Shown here: piece by piece, positions 10,735 to 23,635 of the stretch
Numbering within the stretch: the stretch's first letter is position 1
Layout: the number at the start of each line of letters is the position of its first letter
NCBI GenBank assembly: GCA_950295325.1
Contig: OX485805.1
Span: 11,408,501-11,472,500, forward strand
DNA length: 64,000 bases
Direction of reading: 5' to 3'
DNA from: Polytrichum commune
Lineage: Eukaryota; Streptophyta; Polytrichopsida; Polytrichales; Polytrichaceae
Translations under genes and position numbers: made by a program
The notes under the pieces: generated by a model
The model's input: the letters and a program-made list of their open reading frames with translations, nothing else
The model's database searches: none
Told to the model about the DNA's origin: nothing

Positions 10735-13700
10735 TACATAGGTTATGACTCGATATGCTAGTAGGGGCTTAGGCCTAGAACTTAGTACTCTCTATGATTT
10801 ACATTTTTACCTTGACAATGGAGATAAAGCCACTTTGTCAATTTTTGAATGGACCCAAGCCTATTCGGGCCTCGCACATTAAGCAGAAAAAGAAAAGAAA
10901 AAATAACGCCAGTATTTAATACCGGCGTGAATGTGAGCCCGTTGGCCATATATTGATCACGGTATTCCGTAATGCAGTGTATGGTTTTATGCCTCATGTG
11001 CACATTAAGCATTTAATAGCTACTTTGCCAAATGGCATAGTCAACAACTAAACGTACATATCCTGACAAAGAACAAAAAACTTACTTGGGAATCCCTTCA
11101 TGTTGGATAAGGTCATAATTGTGAATTTCAAGCTCACGTGATGTTGTGGTATAGATGTAGCCAATGAAACCCAAATTTTGGCTCATAGAAGATCGCCCCC
11201 CCAAAAAAATCAATTAAATAACTATCTTTTAAATTCGGGAACTCGCCTTCTGAGTTTCCAACTTATTGTTGGTTTCCTCATCAACTATGTTGATATCGCA
11301 TGTGGACTATGGGATACATGATTCAAAATGGAATAAGATTAATCCTCTTAATATTTATTGGCCAGGTTTATTATATTACAATGTCAACAAGTTGTGCATG
11401 AGCTCTTCATTTATAGTGATGGTTGTGTGGGTTGCAAGTGGGAGTGTGATGGACTCATTTGCAAGGAAGCAAGCATATGATGTATAAATACCACATCATG
11501 GTGACATAATACTCAACAACATCACTCCCAATCTCAAGGCCTTTGAGTTCTTGTTTAAGCCAACTCTAAGGATACCTGACAACAGTACTACTCTAGAATG
11601 GCGGACATTAAAGTATCCCCTATTAACTTGTACGGGGAGCCAAATAGGGCTTGGGACAGCCCCTGAGATTTTTTTTGAGACTTTTTGAACCCGACCAACA
11701 ATTGTTGGCCACCACGCCCAACTTCAAATTATCCAATTCCCACTCATGGCAGTTCAATACGTTCCGCATTGAGGTGGATTTAGTTATAAACTTGTGCACA
11801 ATATTTCTTTCCACATTACTTGATGATTGCATTTCATAAATGTCTAATTAATCCCACGAGTATTTATTTCTTTGGCTTTGACCCTTATGTTCATGTGGGC
11901 AGGTTCGTGCTAGTCAAAATGCCAAAAGGATTTTTCTTGTCTTCAAACTCAATGGCATCTTTTGCAAATGTCACCACATTGAATGAGGCCAAACACCCCC
12001 CCCCCCCTTGTTGGATAAAGGATGAAACTATGCCCAACAAAAAAAAATTGCCATGGTTGAAACCAAGGTTGTTGTTCCTGAGCTCAATTACATGAATTCA
12101 GGGATCTATTGCTACATTAATTTTAAAGTTTGCATATGGTCTTCCATGCATATGGTCTTCCATGCATAAGAGCAATGTTCTTAACATTTCAATTTCCTTT
12201 TTGGTGATTTGCCCAAGACCCACTACATGTTTATCATTGCTCCAAGTATGTCGATTCCAAGAGGGTCAAGTTGAAGACCCCCAGCATGCAAACTCCATTT
12301 TCTACCAGAAGATTATGGGTCATATGTTGTGGTGGCCCCTTTGTTCCACTGATAATGACAATTTTTTTGCCTCCAAACATAACACCGCCCACATATATGA
12401 TAGCCCTACAAGAGTGCCATTAACCCTGACCAAAACACCATCTTCCCCCACTATTTTATGACCAACTTTGCCTCAAACACTAACTTCATCAAAAAAATTC
12501 CAATCATGGTTCAAGGCCCTCCACGACACCCCTCTCCAAGACATACGTGATTACCTCCTCCGCCATAGGTTTGGCTAGCCTCCATTGCCACATTCCAACC
12601 CCATCAAAAAGGTAGTTTTACGCCCACCTAGCTACCAAAACCAACACTAAACAAAATTATAATCTACCAGCCATATAAAGGTGTCCGTTAGTGTTTGCCC
12701 ATTCAATATAAGGACATTCATTCACTTTTATATTTATTCAACATGCCATGCTCCCAAGTAAACTTATTCATATTTTATGCTCGCTCCAATTCCCATATGT
12801 TGGATAAACACTGCCCACCTATGCGCGCTCCACATTCAAATGCCCTAGTGCCATGCAGTGCCATGCATTCAAAATCCCATGCCTTGGCATTGGAACCCAT
12901 TTTAGCATTCCTGAAGATGTTGTTGCAATCATGCCCTTTTGTGTTGCTCGTCAAGCTCCTTCCACCCCTATGCGTGAATTGTTGGCCCCGATCATTTTTA
13001 ACATCTTCCATTGATCCTTTTGTATGAACCATTATTTTCTTTGTTATGTAATTGGACGTGCTTGTAATTAGCCACACACCAAATTTGCTTTCAATTTCAT
13101 CTCTTTCAAGTTTTCTTAACCACAAGTTTTTTCTCCCTTCATCTTGGTATGAAAGTTTGTCTTCATTTCTACATGCAAGGTTTGGATCTCAATATGTACC
13201 CCCGACATGAAGATTGGGCTCCTCACTACCTCATAGTGGGATACCCGCACCCATCTTCACTTGCAATTACCAAATTTTAAGTAGTAAAACAATTTAACGT
13301 TAAATGAACTAAAATCTGTATACAAAGTTGTTGTATTCAACAAACCCTTGTTTGTCTTTTAACTCTGTTGTGGCATAGTCTGTGTATTAATTTATATATA
13401 TTTTTTGGCAACAATGGAGGGATGTACTGGAAACGAAGAATGACATATAAAGTCATAAGGAGAGTGGTCCCAAAATTCACAATAGATGGAAAACATGAGA
13501 ATTTTGTGAGTAACCAATTGTCAATTTATGAAATGTTGTATGATCTTAATTTGTTTTCTTTTTCTTTTAGTGTATTTTGTACTCTGTCAATGACATTATT
13601 ATTTATTTATTTTGCAAGGTCGACAAACGAAGAAGCATCATGGGATTGGCATATTCTAAGGCTTTCAAGAAATAACATCAACAACATCAGTAATAAAACA

Positions 13701-16602
13701 TGTCATGAGAGAAAAAAAAAACGAGTAACAAAACAAGAAATAAAGAAAACGAATAAATATATTATTGAAGTTGGTGAATCCAAAGAAGAAGAAGAGACGG
13801 CAAGAACAAAGTGAAGGAACTTTAAGATGCATCACTTCATTACAATTCGAGGCAAGATTGACGAAGAATTTGCTAAAATTAAAATAAATAAATAAATGAT
13901 TCTAAAAAACATCATATTACAAAAAAAATAAGATTGAATGAGATTGAATATGGATGTATGAAGTTGTATAAGGTTGTATGTGAGCGTATGTAGGTTGTAT
14001 GATAAGGTCATAATAGGCCTTGGCCTTATAGCCCTTATAGCCCTCATCCCCAACATGGTATGCGAACGCATAAGGTTTCGAACCCACGTAGGTTCTGTTC
14101 AAAATATCACCGGCTATGCCGGTTAACTATTAATCCCTTTGTATTTATTTCGTTCAACCTTGTTTTTCTAATTTATATAGTGTAGTTATTGTAAAATAAT
14201 ATTTTTTTAGAAGAATAATATTTTTATATATCAATATTTTTTATAGACCATGTCTAATGTTATGTTTCAATTATGATTTTACACTCTGTTGTTGTCTTTT
14301 GCATGTGTAAAATTTTGGATTAAGTTATGAATTTGTTTAATAGCTACAATCAAAGATTTTAGTCGTTCATGGTTGTTTTGTAATAAAACTACAAATACGT
14401 TATGAAAAAATACAGGTCCAACAAAAGGGCAAATGAAATTTCTAGATTATATGGAAAACAAAAATACAAATGGTTTCAAAAAATGAATGAACAATATGGG
14501 AGTAGAGCAAGTATGGATAAAGAAATTTCAATGAGTGTGACATAATCACTTTCAGAAGATGTTATTCCATGCACGGCTACATCATATCAAACAATATTAA
14601 CTACTACATCAACAATAGGTGGATTACAAGATAAGAAGAACAAATTCAAAAAAATATCAAAATTTTATTAGAATAGGTTGTTGGCAATTTTGAAGCTCTT
14701 TTTATGTCATTGTAAAAATCTCAACAAAAAAAGTTGTTTCTACATCATTTACCTCGTTTACAATTGGAGCATATTTCTTGGCCATAAACATTATTTTCAC
14801 TTCAGCAATTTCCGTTATTTCCCGGCGCAATTCACCGCCTTCTCGTAATTTTCCCTTCATTACTCTAATGTTTAGTTTGTTTTTTTACTTTTACAATCTA
14901 ATCTTCTTTAATGTTTACAATGCATAAATTATGCAAGATTTATATGTTTGGTCAATATTTAGCATATTCTTCAAAGGTATCTCTTATCACTTCATTATCA
15001 ACCTCCATATATCCTTTAAAATATAAAATGTCTATTCTACATATATTATGGTTGACGACTGGATAAAATTACAGATCAGCTCATTTCTGGATAATGCAAC
15101 CTTGCCACCCTTAAACGGACAGTATAGCCAAGGCTGCACCGGATATGCGGTGTTTCCTACAAGTTTATACAACTGGAATTTTCCTATCATACATGCTTGT
15201 CCGATTCTTGTAACTTGAAAAATAACCTAATCGTGTAGAATTCTTGCTCATCCGAATTGATAAAACATACAATATAGTTCAACAATGTCATGTAAAATTA
15301 TTGAATGGAAAGACTTCCTATGGTAATAGTCTTCTATGCTGACTACCATAGCTAAAACAAGAATATGCAAACCGTCTATTGTCCTTACAACGTACGATAT
15401 GCCAAGTTATTTTTTGAACCTTGAAGCTAAAACCCTAAACTGTAATTCATTTAGAGTTTATACAAAAATTGGTTGCAAATGCTTCATAACAACCCTACAG
15501 AAAATTCTCATTATTTTTCACAATGTGCTCTTATGAACTTCATACAAGTCTCCTATGTTTTGCAGCCTTTCATTGCTACCTAAACTATGCAATGATATTA
15601 CTACCTTCTCATGCACCAACGCAATAACCTTAAATTGGGTATCCTCTTTCTTCAAATACGGGCCCAACCTCTTACACAAAAATATGAAAATGTTATATTT
15701 CATTCGAGTTCACTTCTTAAAGTCTCTCTCTCTCCACGGCTCTGACAACAAGCGGTCTACAAATCCGGACATCCGTTCTTGATTCCATATGTTTCTCTCT
15801 TTATGCCCCATACTCTCATAAACCAAGCTCAAAATTACAAACTTCTCCCACTATTCTTGCAAAAGCAATGTTTAAATGTCCACAACATGCTTCACAAGCA
15901 TGTACAAAATCATGTATAATCCTAAAAGCAAAACAAGGCTCCTCCTCCTCTCTTCCATTATAACCATGTTTGCTGGAATTCAAAAGTGATAACAAGCAAA
16001 ATCAAGAAGTGAAGTCAAGAGAAGACTAGAGAAGCCAAGAGAATGGTCAAAGTTGATTCTTTTTCATACACTTGCCTTTGATGTGCACATATTAAAAAAA
16101 AAAAATCAACACCTTCACTTTTTGGTCCATGGTCATTCCTCTTGGTCCACATTCGGTTACACCTAGTGAGCGGCCCAAGGCTTTGAAAACTGATTATTTA
16201 AGAACTCATACCATGGAAGTTGAACCATAAACTCGGACCATTGAAGAAGGCCCTCTTCCAGGGTCTGACTTCATGGTCCATAGTGTAAACCAGCCTTGAT
16301 TAAGTACTCATAAACCAACAGAACTAAACCAATATGTTCTTCACGATGTAAGTACATTGTATTGGATGCATGTCTTGGACATCCATATACACATCAATCA
16401 TTTATGCATTAAACTTAATACTGACTTAAATGTTGTGGCCACACAATTTCAAGAATGACATTAGATACTCTAGAATCAGTGTTGAATTTTTTGGGCAACA
16501 TAAGTGTTGCCACATTAACACCACTTCATTTTTTTATTTTTTTTCATAGCTAGGGCATGGACCCATAAACATCTCAAGAGCAACTTTTTGCTCTCAGCTG
16601 AT
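10735..16602. other. Intergenic, no gene recognised
   Basis: AT-rich DNA. About 11640-11740 resembles the outer arm of the foldback element at 17.2 kb (shared GAACCCGACC and ATTGTTG motifs), so it may be an old fragment of that family. A 16-bp tandem duplication (TGCATATGGTCTTCCA) lies at 12131-12167 and a C12 run at 11996-12007. An open frame at 13368-13814 is lysine-rich at its end and matches no family I recognise. A second lysine-rich stretch near 14415-14545 could belong to the same decayed unit. Confidence 0.45.
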
Positions 16603-16860
16603 ATGGCCTTATCAACTAAAATGAGCCAATTGGTCCGCTCAATTTAATGTAGGGAACGTGATGGGAACGTAGTGGTTGCTAGTTGGTACGAGAGGATACC
16701 CGTTGAGGGTTCTTAAAATACAACTCAACCATTCCAATACACCCACACATGTTTATAAAACCATGCAAATAATCAATTGTAATATGGAAGATCTCATCAA
16801 TTGTGACAAAAGAATTGTCTCATAATGGCCCAATTGGCTCATTTTAGTTGATAAGGCCAT
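16603..16860. mobile_element. Short element with 31-bp perfect terminal inverted repeats
   Basis: The arms 16603-16633 and 16830-16860 are perfect reverse complements over 31 bases (outer end ATGGCCTTATCAACTAAAAT). TGAT is found directly on both sides (16599-16602 and 16861-16864), which fits a 4-bp target duplication. The 196-base interior has no coding capacity. This is probably a non-autonomous DNA transposon of undetermined superfamily. Confidence 0.75.
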
Positions 16861-17192
16861 TGATAGGATAGTTCGATTCTGGAGATTCTTTCAGTCTTGG
16901 ACCCTCTGAATGTAAACCTACTTCAAAGAATGGTTCCTCTAAGAAATCCAAAAAGTAAGGCACTCATGAGTCCTACTAGAGATCCTTGTTTCTCCTTCCT
17001 GCCATATGTATTTTTTTTTTTTTAAATAAATTTATTTGGACAAAATTTGAAGACAGAAGGCCAAGTAGAAGCCAAGTAGAACCAAGAAGATACATCATAC
17101 ACCCTTTCTGCAGAAAGTTAAAGAGGACATAAAGTTGTGCAGACTGTCAAACATCTCTCTTGTAAACCTGGAAGTAAGGAAGGGGAACGTTA

Positions 17193-18145
17193 CCCCCCCC
17201 CCCCCCGAACTTTTCGAGACAGGTAGATTCGGGCAGGGGCAGCCGCCCAGAGAGAAATCCAGATTTTCTGGACCCGACCGAAAATTGTTGCCCGCCTGTC
17301 CCACTTCGAAAAAATTGTTGCCCTTGCATTCTTGAAGGCCACTTAACCACAAATCTCATATTGAGTGCACTTCGCCTTCAAGGTCCAAAATCATATATAT
17401 ATATATATATGTTCACTAGCACCGAGGTTATAATTTTTGTGGCTTACAATTTGAAGTTGTCTTTGTCATTCTTGAAATGAAACTAAATTTTATTTTTTAT
17501 TTTTAGTATGTTAAATATTATAATATAGTTAATACCTTCTACTTTCACAAAGTGTTCATATGCATTTAAAATAATTAAGCGTGATTGAATATAATTAAGT
17601 CTAATTAATTTTGATTAATCCCAATCAAATCAAAAACTATGCTTACCAAATTAATCAAGCCTAATTAATCATAAAATGTACTTACTGGAATGAATCCCAG
17701 TAAACTAAAACGTTATTAACCAAACTATAATATTTAACATACTAATAATAAAACAACAATTTTAGTTCCATTTCAGAATGACGAGAACCCTTCCAATGGC
17801 AAGTCACAAAAATTATAACCTCAATGTAGTGAAGGTTTTGTAATATTTTTGACTTCTAGGTTTATTACATGCTTTATTGACAGTTTCACTTTGATAATGA
17901 AATCCCAATCAATTGCTTATTTATCCAATGAAAGTGAACATATACATTGGATTTTGGACCTTGAAGGTGAAGCACACTCAGTATAAGATTTGTGGATAAG
18001 TGGCCTTCAAAAATACAGGGGCAATGATTTTTTCGAAGTCAGGCGGACAGAAGTTTTCGGTTGGGTCCAGAAAAAGCTGGATTTCTCTCTGCACGGCTGC
18101 CCCTGCCCGAATCTACCTCCCCGAAAAGTTCGTGGAGGGGAGTTT
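17193..18145. mobile_element. Foldback-type inverted-repeat element 1
   Basis: Long, imperfect inverted arms at about 17207-17395 and 17940-18140 share (in opposite orientation) GGTAGATTCGGGCAGGGGCA, the GGACCCGACCG region, TTCTTGAAGGCCACTT and GTGCACTTCGCCTTCAAGG. The interior is AT-rich and non-coding. The inner half of each arm is also found in the element at 22613-23068, so both belong to one family. A C14 tract (17193-17206) adjoins the left end. Confidence 0.75.
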
Positions 18146-21100
18146 TAACAGCCCAGTAAGGAAGCCACTGTGCCTCCACATCTGGAACCCAAGTTTCCGA
18201 GTTGCCTAGCTGGTTTGTTACCAATATATCATGAGACTATTCATCTCACAAATTTCTGACAATTCATGCCAGGCTGCCAGCTTCATTGATGCCTTCGTGA
18301 CCCTGTGCATTTCTACCGATCGCAACAGTGCAAGTGGGAAGTGTTCTGAGGAATGTGGGCTTAAAATGGATGATATTAGCTCTACTTCTACTTGTCCTTG
18401 CAATTAGTACGCGATGATTAAGGTAAAAATACCATAACCCGTGAAAATGAGGTGATTCGCATTGAAGATCTGGTCTGACAATCATGAGATGATTTTCCAA
18501 GATAGACGAGAAGGATTCATGAAGAATGCAAGTTGTTTCATGTTTTTCTGCCCTATACAAAAAATGCTACAATTTTTCAAAGTGGAAAGTTGTCCAGAGT
18601 GAGAAGAAACTTCGATCCCCGGAGGGGACCGATGTGAATGAAGTGGAAAGTTGTCCAAACCCCTACTCGTTCACTAGATTCTCCCTACATCGAACACGGT
18701 AATCCGCATTTCCATACAAAACATCGACTAAATCGGTTACCTCATGAGTACATTAACACTTAACTCCCATTTGGCTACACTAAGTGCACACACATTGAAG
18801 TTGCTGCCGAGCCATGATCCGTTTTAGAAATGGCACCTCACCATTATGACGCCGGTCTAGTGCACGGCTAGAGGGTGGTTAACGGGTTATGGCATTTCTA
18901 CCTAAGCAAATCCAAATAATAGTTGCATGCATTTTCCTCATTTGACCCACAAAGTAGTTGAAGTTGAGGCACACTTTGTGTTGGGAGAGTTCTCTATATA
19001 ACTTCGTCAAGGTTAAGTTTTAATCAATTTTTGAAAACGTAGTACGGAGGAGTCTCAAGTCTTCTTTTTCAATTGGACCATCAACACGATATTAACTTAT
19101 ATTTCACGGAGGTTACCGCATTATCCCACTCTAGGGAATCAACCGGTTTGACACCAACTTGAATTTGATAAGCCTTTTGATTTTCTTGGACTTTGAAATC
19201 AATTTTATTTCATTTCATTTAGAGCTCATATGAATATCTTACTCATTATCAAAGTAGAAACCCCCCCCCCTTCTAATAGATCATACATGCCCATGATTAT
19301 GTTGATTATTGAACTTAAATTAGATAATGATAGTTTAGTATCTAGTCCAATTTCTTTATAATATAGGTTCTTCAGTTCACACCTAATACCACACCACTCT
19401 AATGTAAATACGTGATTATATGAAGCAACCAATTGCGATTGATTAACTTACCAATCTCACATCCAAACTCTATCCAAGACTTGAATCTTGACAAGAAGTA
19501 GTGATTGCTTGTGCTCTTTTCAACATAATTGAAAAAAAGAAAGAAAGAAAAAGCACAAAACATTCATATTATGGCAAGACGTTTCAATTACTTAAAAATA
19601 ATAATAATAAGGCAAGATAATTTCCTTCAAATTTGTTGTCAACCCCCCGCCTTCCCCAAAAAAACGCCATACAATGTAAACCCATGATGGCCTACCTATT
19701 TCCTTCCATGTAAACAATTTACTACCTCCATCATATGCATGTAAAGTTATTGACAATATACCCCCCTAGCAACTTGAACCAATTAGCAAACCCATCTTTA
19801 AAAAAAAAACATTAAGGAACTATTATACCGTGTTGACATAGAGACAACACATAGCCTACAACACACATCGATAGAATATAAATATTCAACATGTGGAAAT
19901 ACATCCCAAAAACTAAATCCACAACTCACACCACCAAAATACAACCCACAACAATGCATCCACACAAATAGATCATTTATTCCACTTGAACCAAAGATGA
20001 AGAAGGCAATATCATAGGATCATGGTAAACAACCCCCACCGACAATTTCAATTAGCTAAAGATTCCTAGGCACCACCAAAGACAAACACATCCTCACCCC
20101 AAATATACATAAAACACATGACCCCATATTGGCTTGCCAATGCATTGACTGACAAACTTTCATCAATAAGAACATATAAAACAATAACTAAATGTTGCCA
20201 TAGCCAAAAGTTACATATGTAGGTAAATGGGTCTCAAGTGAACAAATCAACCACAAACTATAATTGAGTTGCTTTTAGATTGCACCATGTATTGATGTCA
20301 CCAACATATTAATTTAGATACTTCCAAGGTATGGGCAACCGCATGGCAAAAACATATCTTGGCCAGGATTAAACACCTAGTATTTAAACATTTTTGGATA
20401 TTTTGGTTGATTTCAGATTAAATTATCAACATACCATTTGCTTTAATATCTCCACTTTGATGCCAAATGTTTGCCGACATCATGTCCAAGGTCTTTCAAT
20501 TTACAATCACTACATCATGGCTAAATGATAAGTACAAATAACAACACTTGAAGTGAGAATATTCACATTTCCAAAAAATGCTTACTTATTCCAAACTCAT
20601 CAAAAGTCAAAAATTACTTAAATATCAAGTAAATCTAACTTACCTGAATTGCATTATATGCACAAACAATACCATCGATACATGACCTCAAATACTATTA
20701 TGCACACATGTGCCCAAATCCATCCATTAAAGGATTTTGAAATTTATCATGACACATCAATGTGCTAGTCCACTAACTAGCGCATGCACCCTATAATATA
20801 ACAACCATACAGATTATAAACACTTATACACAAGAATAAGCACAAATTTGGACCCCAAAATGAAACCATCCCATAATGGCTACTAAGTTGCTCATGTGCA
20901 TGCCTACTACAATGAAACTAGACATACTATGCATATGGGAGCCCCAAACAACAATCCAATACCACTCACACCACCACCACCAACAACCACGTCAAAATTC
21001 AGAGCACTCACAACCTATCACTACATAATTCCATAAATAATTATGTAAGATGGACACATGATATACAACCTCAAATATTAGACACTAAACCAAGGGGAAA

Positions 21101-22612
21101 GGCTAGAAGGTAAACCCCCTCATCACATGCTTGGTAAGAGGGGTGATACATATCATTTTATTAAGAAGTTATGATAGCCCAAAATGACCTCACAAATTAA
21201 TTTCCATCAAATATTACATCACACATCTACTCAACAAAATTATAAAACTAGACAATAAACAAACAACAATAGACCCCCCTTACCCCCTTGACCCCCAATT
21301 TTTCCAACCTAAGCCTATAAGTTGGACAAAATAACTATGAACATCAAGGCAACATAAACATCTACATGGCATAGACACACGATACATGCAATTTGGAGAT
21401 GATTAGAATGTGTAAAAATATGTCAAAGTGGGAAGCATTGATGTTTTTTTTTTGTTGGGAGCTCAATGTGAAGGTGTTGACTCCATTGCAATTAATGGTT
21501 GTCACTCCAATGCAATTTTGCATTAACAAAAATGTTGTTAATTTTTATATAATGTAAAATAAAAATTGATATTCATGTAAGTATGGCCTTTGTGCTCAAA
21601 TCCAATGTTTAGTTTAACTTCAGACACTCCTTTATTTATAAGGAATTCTTTGCATATATGTAGTTAGAAACATGGGACACTTTACATGTTTCAAATGCAA
21701 GGTGGCTAGCCTATTCTAGTTTGCACATTTTGGCATGAGTGTTTGTGGAGATGCTCAACTATTAAGTCGTTCTCATTTGGTGGATCACGCAAGCATTTTG
21801 GTCATTTTCCAAATGAGTTTGATTGGTCAACTGTCTATCTTTGGGGATAAAACATGTCATTTATTATGCATGATTGCTTTCTTGATTATTTGAGATCTAC
21901 AAATCTAAAGGGTTAATCATGCTCATTCCCCCCCCTCAAAATAGCTCATCTCCCATGCTACAAGATCCTACATATGAATCCCATCTTAAACCCATAACTT
22001 GAGCATGAAATGCACTAAAAAAACCATTTCATAAGCTTGGGAAGTTAGATGTTAAATAAGGATGAATCATCAACCAACCTATAAGGAGGGCATTTTTTAC
22101 TATACCTTCTCAGTAGGTAGATAATCAAACAAAACCAATTCCATAGCTCCGAAATAGTTATGTTTATAACAACACCCAATCATATTGAAATTGAGGGTCC
22201 TATTTTGGAATGTTTGAGCCATTACATATTAAATGAAGGAGTAGGCACTACCCTAAATATTGTATCAAGCGTCATATGGTATTTTATATCATTGTGATAA
22301 TTTTTCTAATGACATCTTCTATGAATAAGTTCATAAAAATTGCCATCCCAACTTACTTTCAGTTCATTCAAATGTCACCTATTGAAACAAACTTTGGTAT
22401 ATTCTCTATCCTTATATTTTGCTAGTGACATATTGTCATGGATGCTTGAATTTGAATGAAACCAATTGTAACATTGTAGATCTGCAATGCCCAAATGTTC
22501 TTACAAGTAATGTTAGGTTAACATGTATTATTGATGACAACTACAAAGGTGGTTTACAATTTTTATTGAATTGGTGTCACTAAATACAATATTTATTGTA
22601 CTTAAAACAATC
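18146..22612. other. Intergenic, no gene recognised
   Basis: AT-rich sequence with a short direct repeat AAGTGGAAAGTTGTCCA (18580-18596 and 18641-18657) and a C10 run (19261-19270). From about 19.5 to 22.5 kb I see no open frame of note, no RNA gene and no clear transposon ends. Confidence 0.5.
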
Positions 22613-23068
22613 CCTGGCTAGATCACATCTGCCCAGGGTTGATCCCCCTTGAGCATGGCTCCTTCACTGCCCGGATGAAGCCCATGCTCCTGCCCACTCC
22701 TCCTGACGTCCAAAAAATAAAATTTCCCTTGCATTCTTGAAAGTCGCTTGTCCATATAACCCATATCGAGTGCACTTCATGTTCAAGGTCCAAAATCCAA
22801 TGTATATGTTCATTTCCATTGAGTAAAACAAGCGAATTAACCCTAAATTCCAATCAATTGCTTCTTTACTCAATGGAAATGAACAGATCTATATTGAATT
22901 TTGTACCTTGAACATGAAGTGCACTTGATATGGGTTATATGGACAAGTGGCCTTCAAGAATGCAAGGACAATTTTATTTTTCGAAGTCTGAGCGGAGTAG
23001 GCAAGGAGCAAGGAGGCGTGCCCGGGGCGGGGCGGGACCCAGCACCGGGCAGATGTGATCTAGCCCGG
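22613..23068. mobile_element. Foldback-type inverted-repeat element 2, upstream of XTH
   Basis: Nearly the whole 456 bp is a hairpin. The outer arms are a perfect 17-bp pair, CTAGATCACATCTGCCC at 22618-22634 and its reverse complement at 23047-23063. Inner arms share TTGCATTCTTGAA, GTGCACTT and TTCAAGGTCCAAAAT with the element at 17.2 kb. The apex contains CAATTGCTTCTTTACTCAAT near 22852. Its right end is 568 bases from the XTH start codon, so it forms part of the upstream region. Confidence 0.8.
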
Positions 23069-23635
23069 GGCCTTAAAACATTGCCTAATTCCGCCTTGTG
23101 TATAGTAGTACGGTCCCAATAAACTATACATATACATATATATACATATATTTATATATTTGAGTTGACAACATGGGGGGAGATTATAGGACAAGTAATT
23201 TAAAAAATATAGATATCACCTTTCTCAATTTATGAGGAATAGGAGGGAAGGATGGGCCTAGTCCCCTCCAGTGACCATAGCAACCCCCTTCCCCAAGCCT
23301 TTCAAGGCTTGGCTTTCATGGCAAAAAAAGCAAAAAATCAAACCCCCACTGAACCTTTGGCTAAAAACAACCAAGGTTGCAGCCAAATTTGCAGGCTGGA
23401 AGCTTCCACGTACTCCCCAAAAGTCTCCTCCATATGTACCCCCTCCCAACATTTCAGACTCAGCTCCTCGTCTCCCTGACCTGAGCTCCACAAGCACCGT
23501 CGCCTCCTGCGGCGCTCCGACCCTTCCGGATCACCAACTTCCCTCGGGAAGTTCAGGGATTCAGGAGCTTCGAGGGGTGCAAGGCGCGGTTGTTGAAATA
23601 TTGAGGAAGCCATTGGAAGCCTGCAGTAGCCAAAC

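Noticed and set aside
13368-13814. 148-codon frame as a transposon-encoded protein
   Set aside because: It ends in lysine-rich low complexity and might contain an intron, but no domain could be named; left in the intergenic description.
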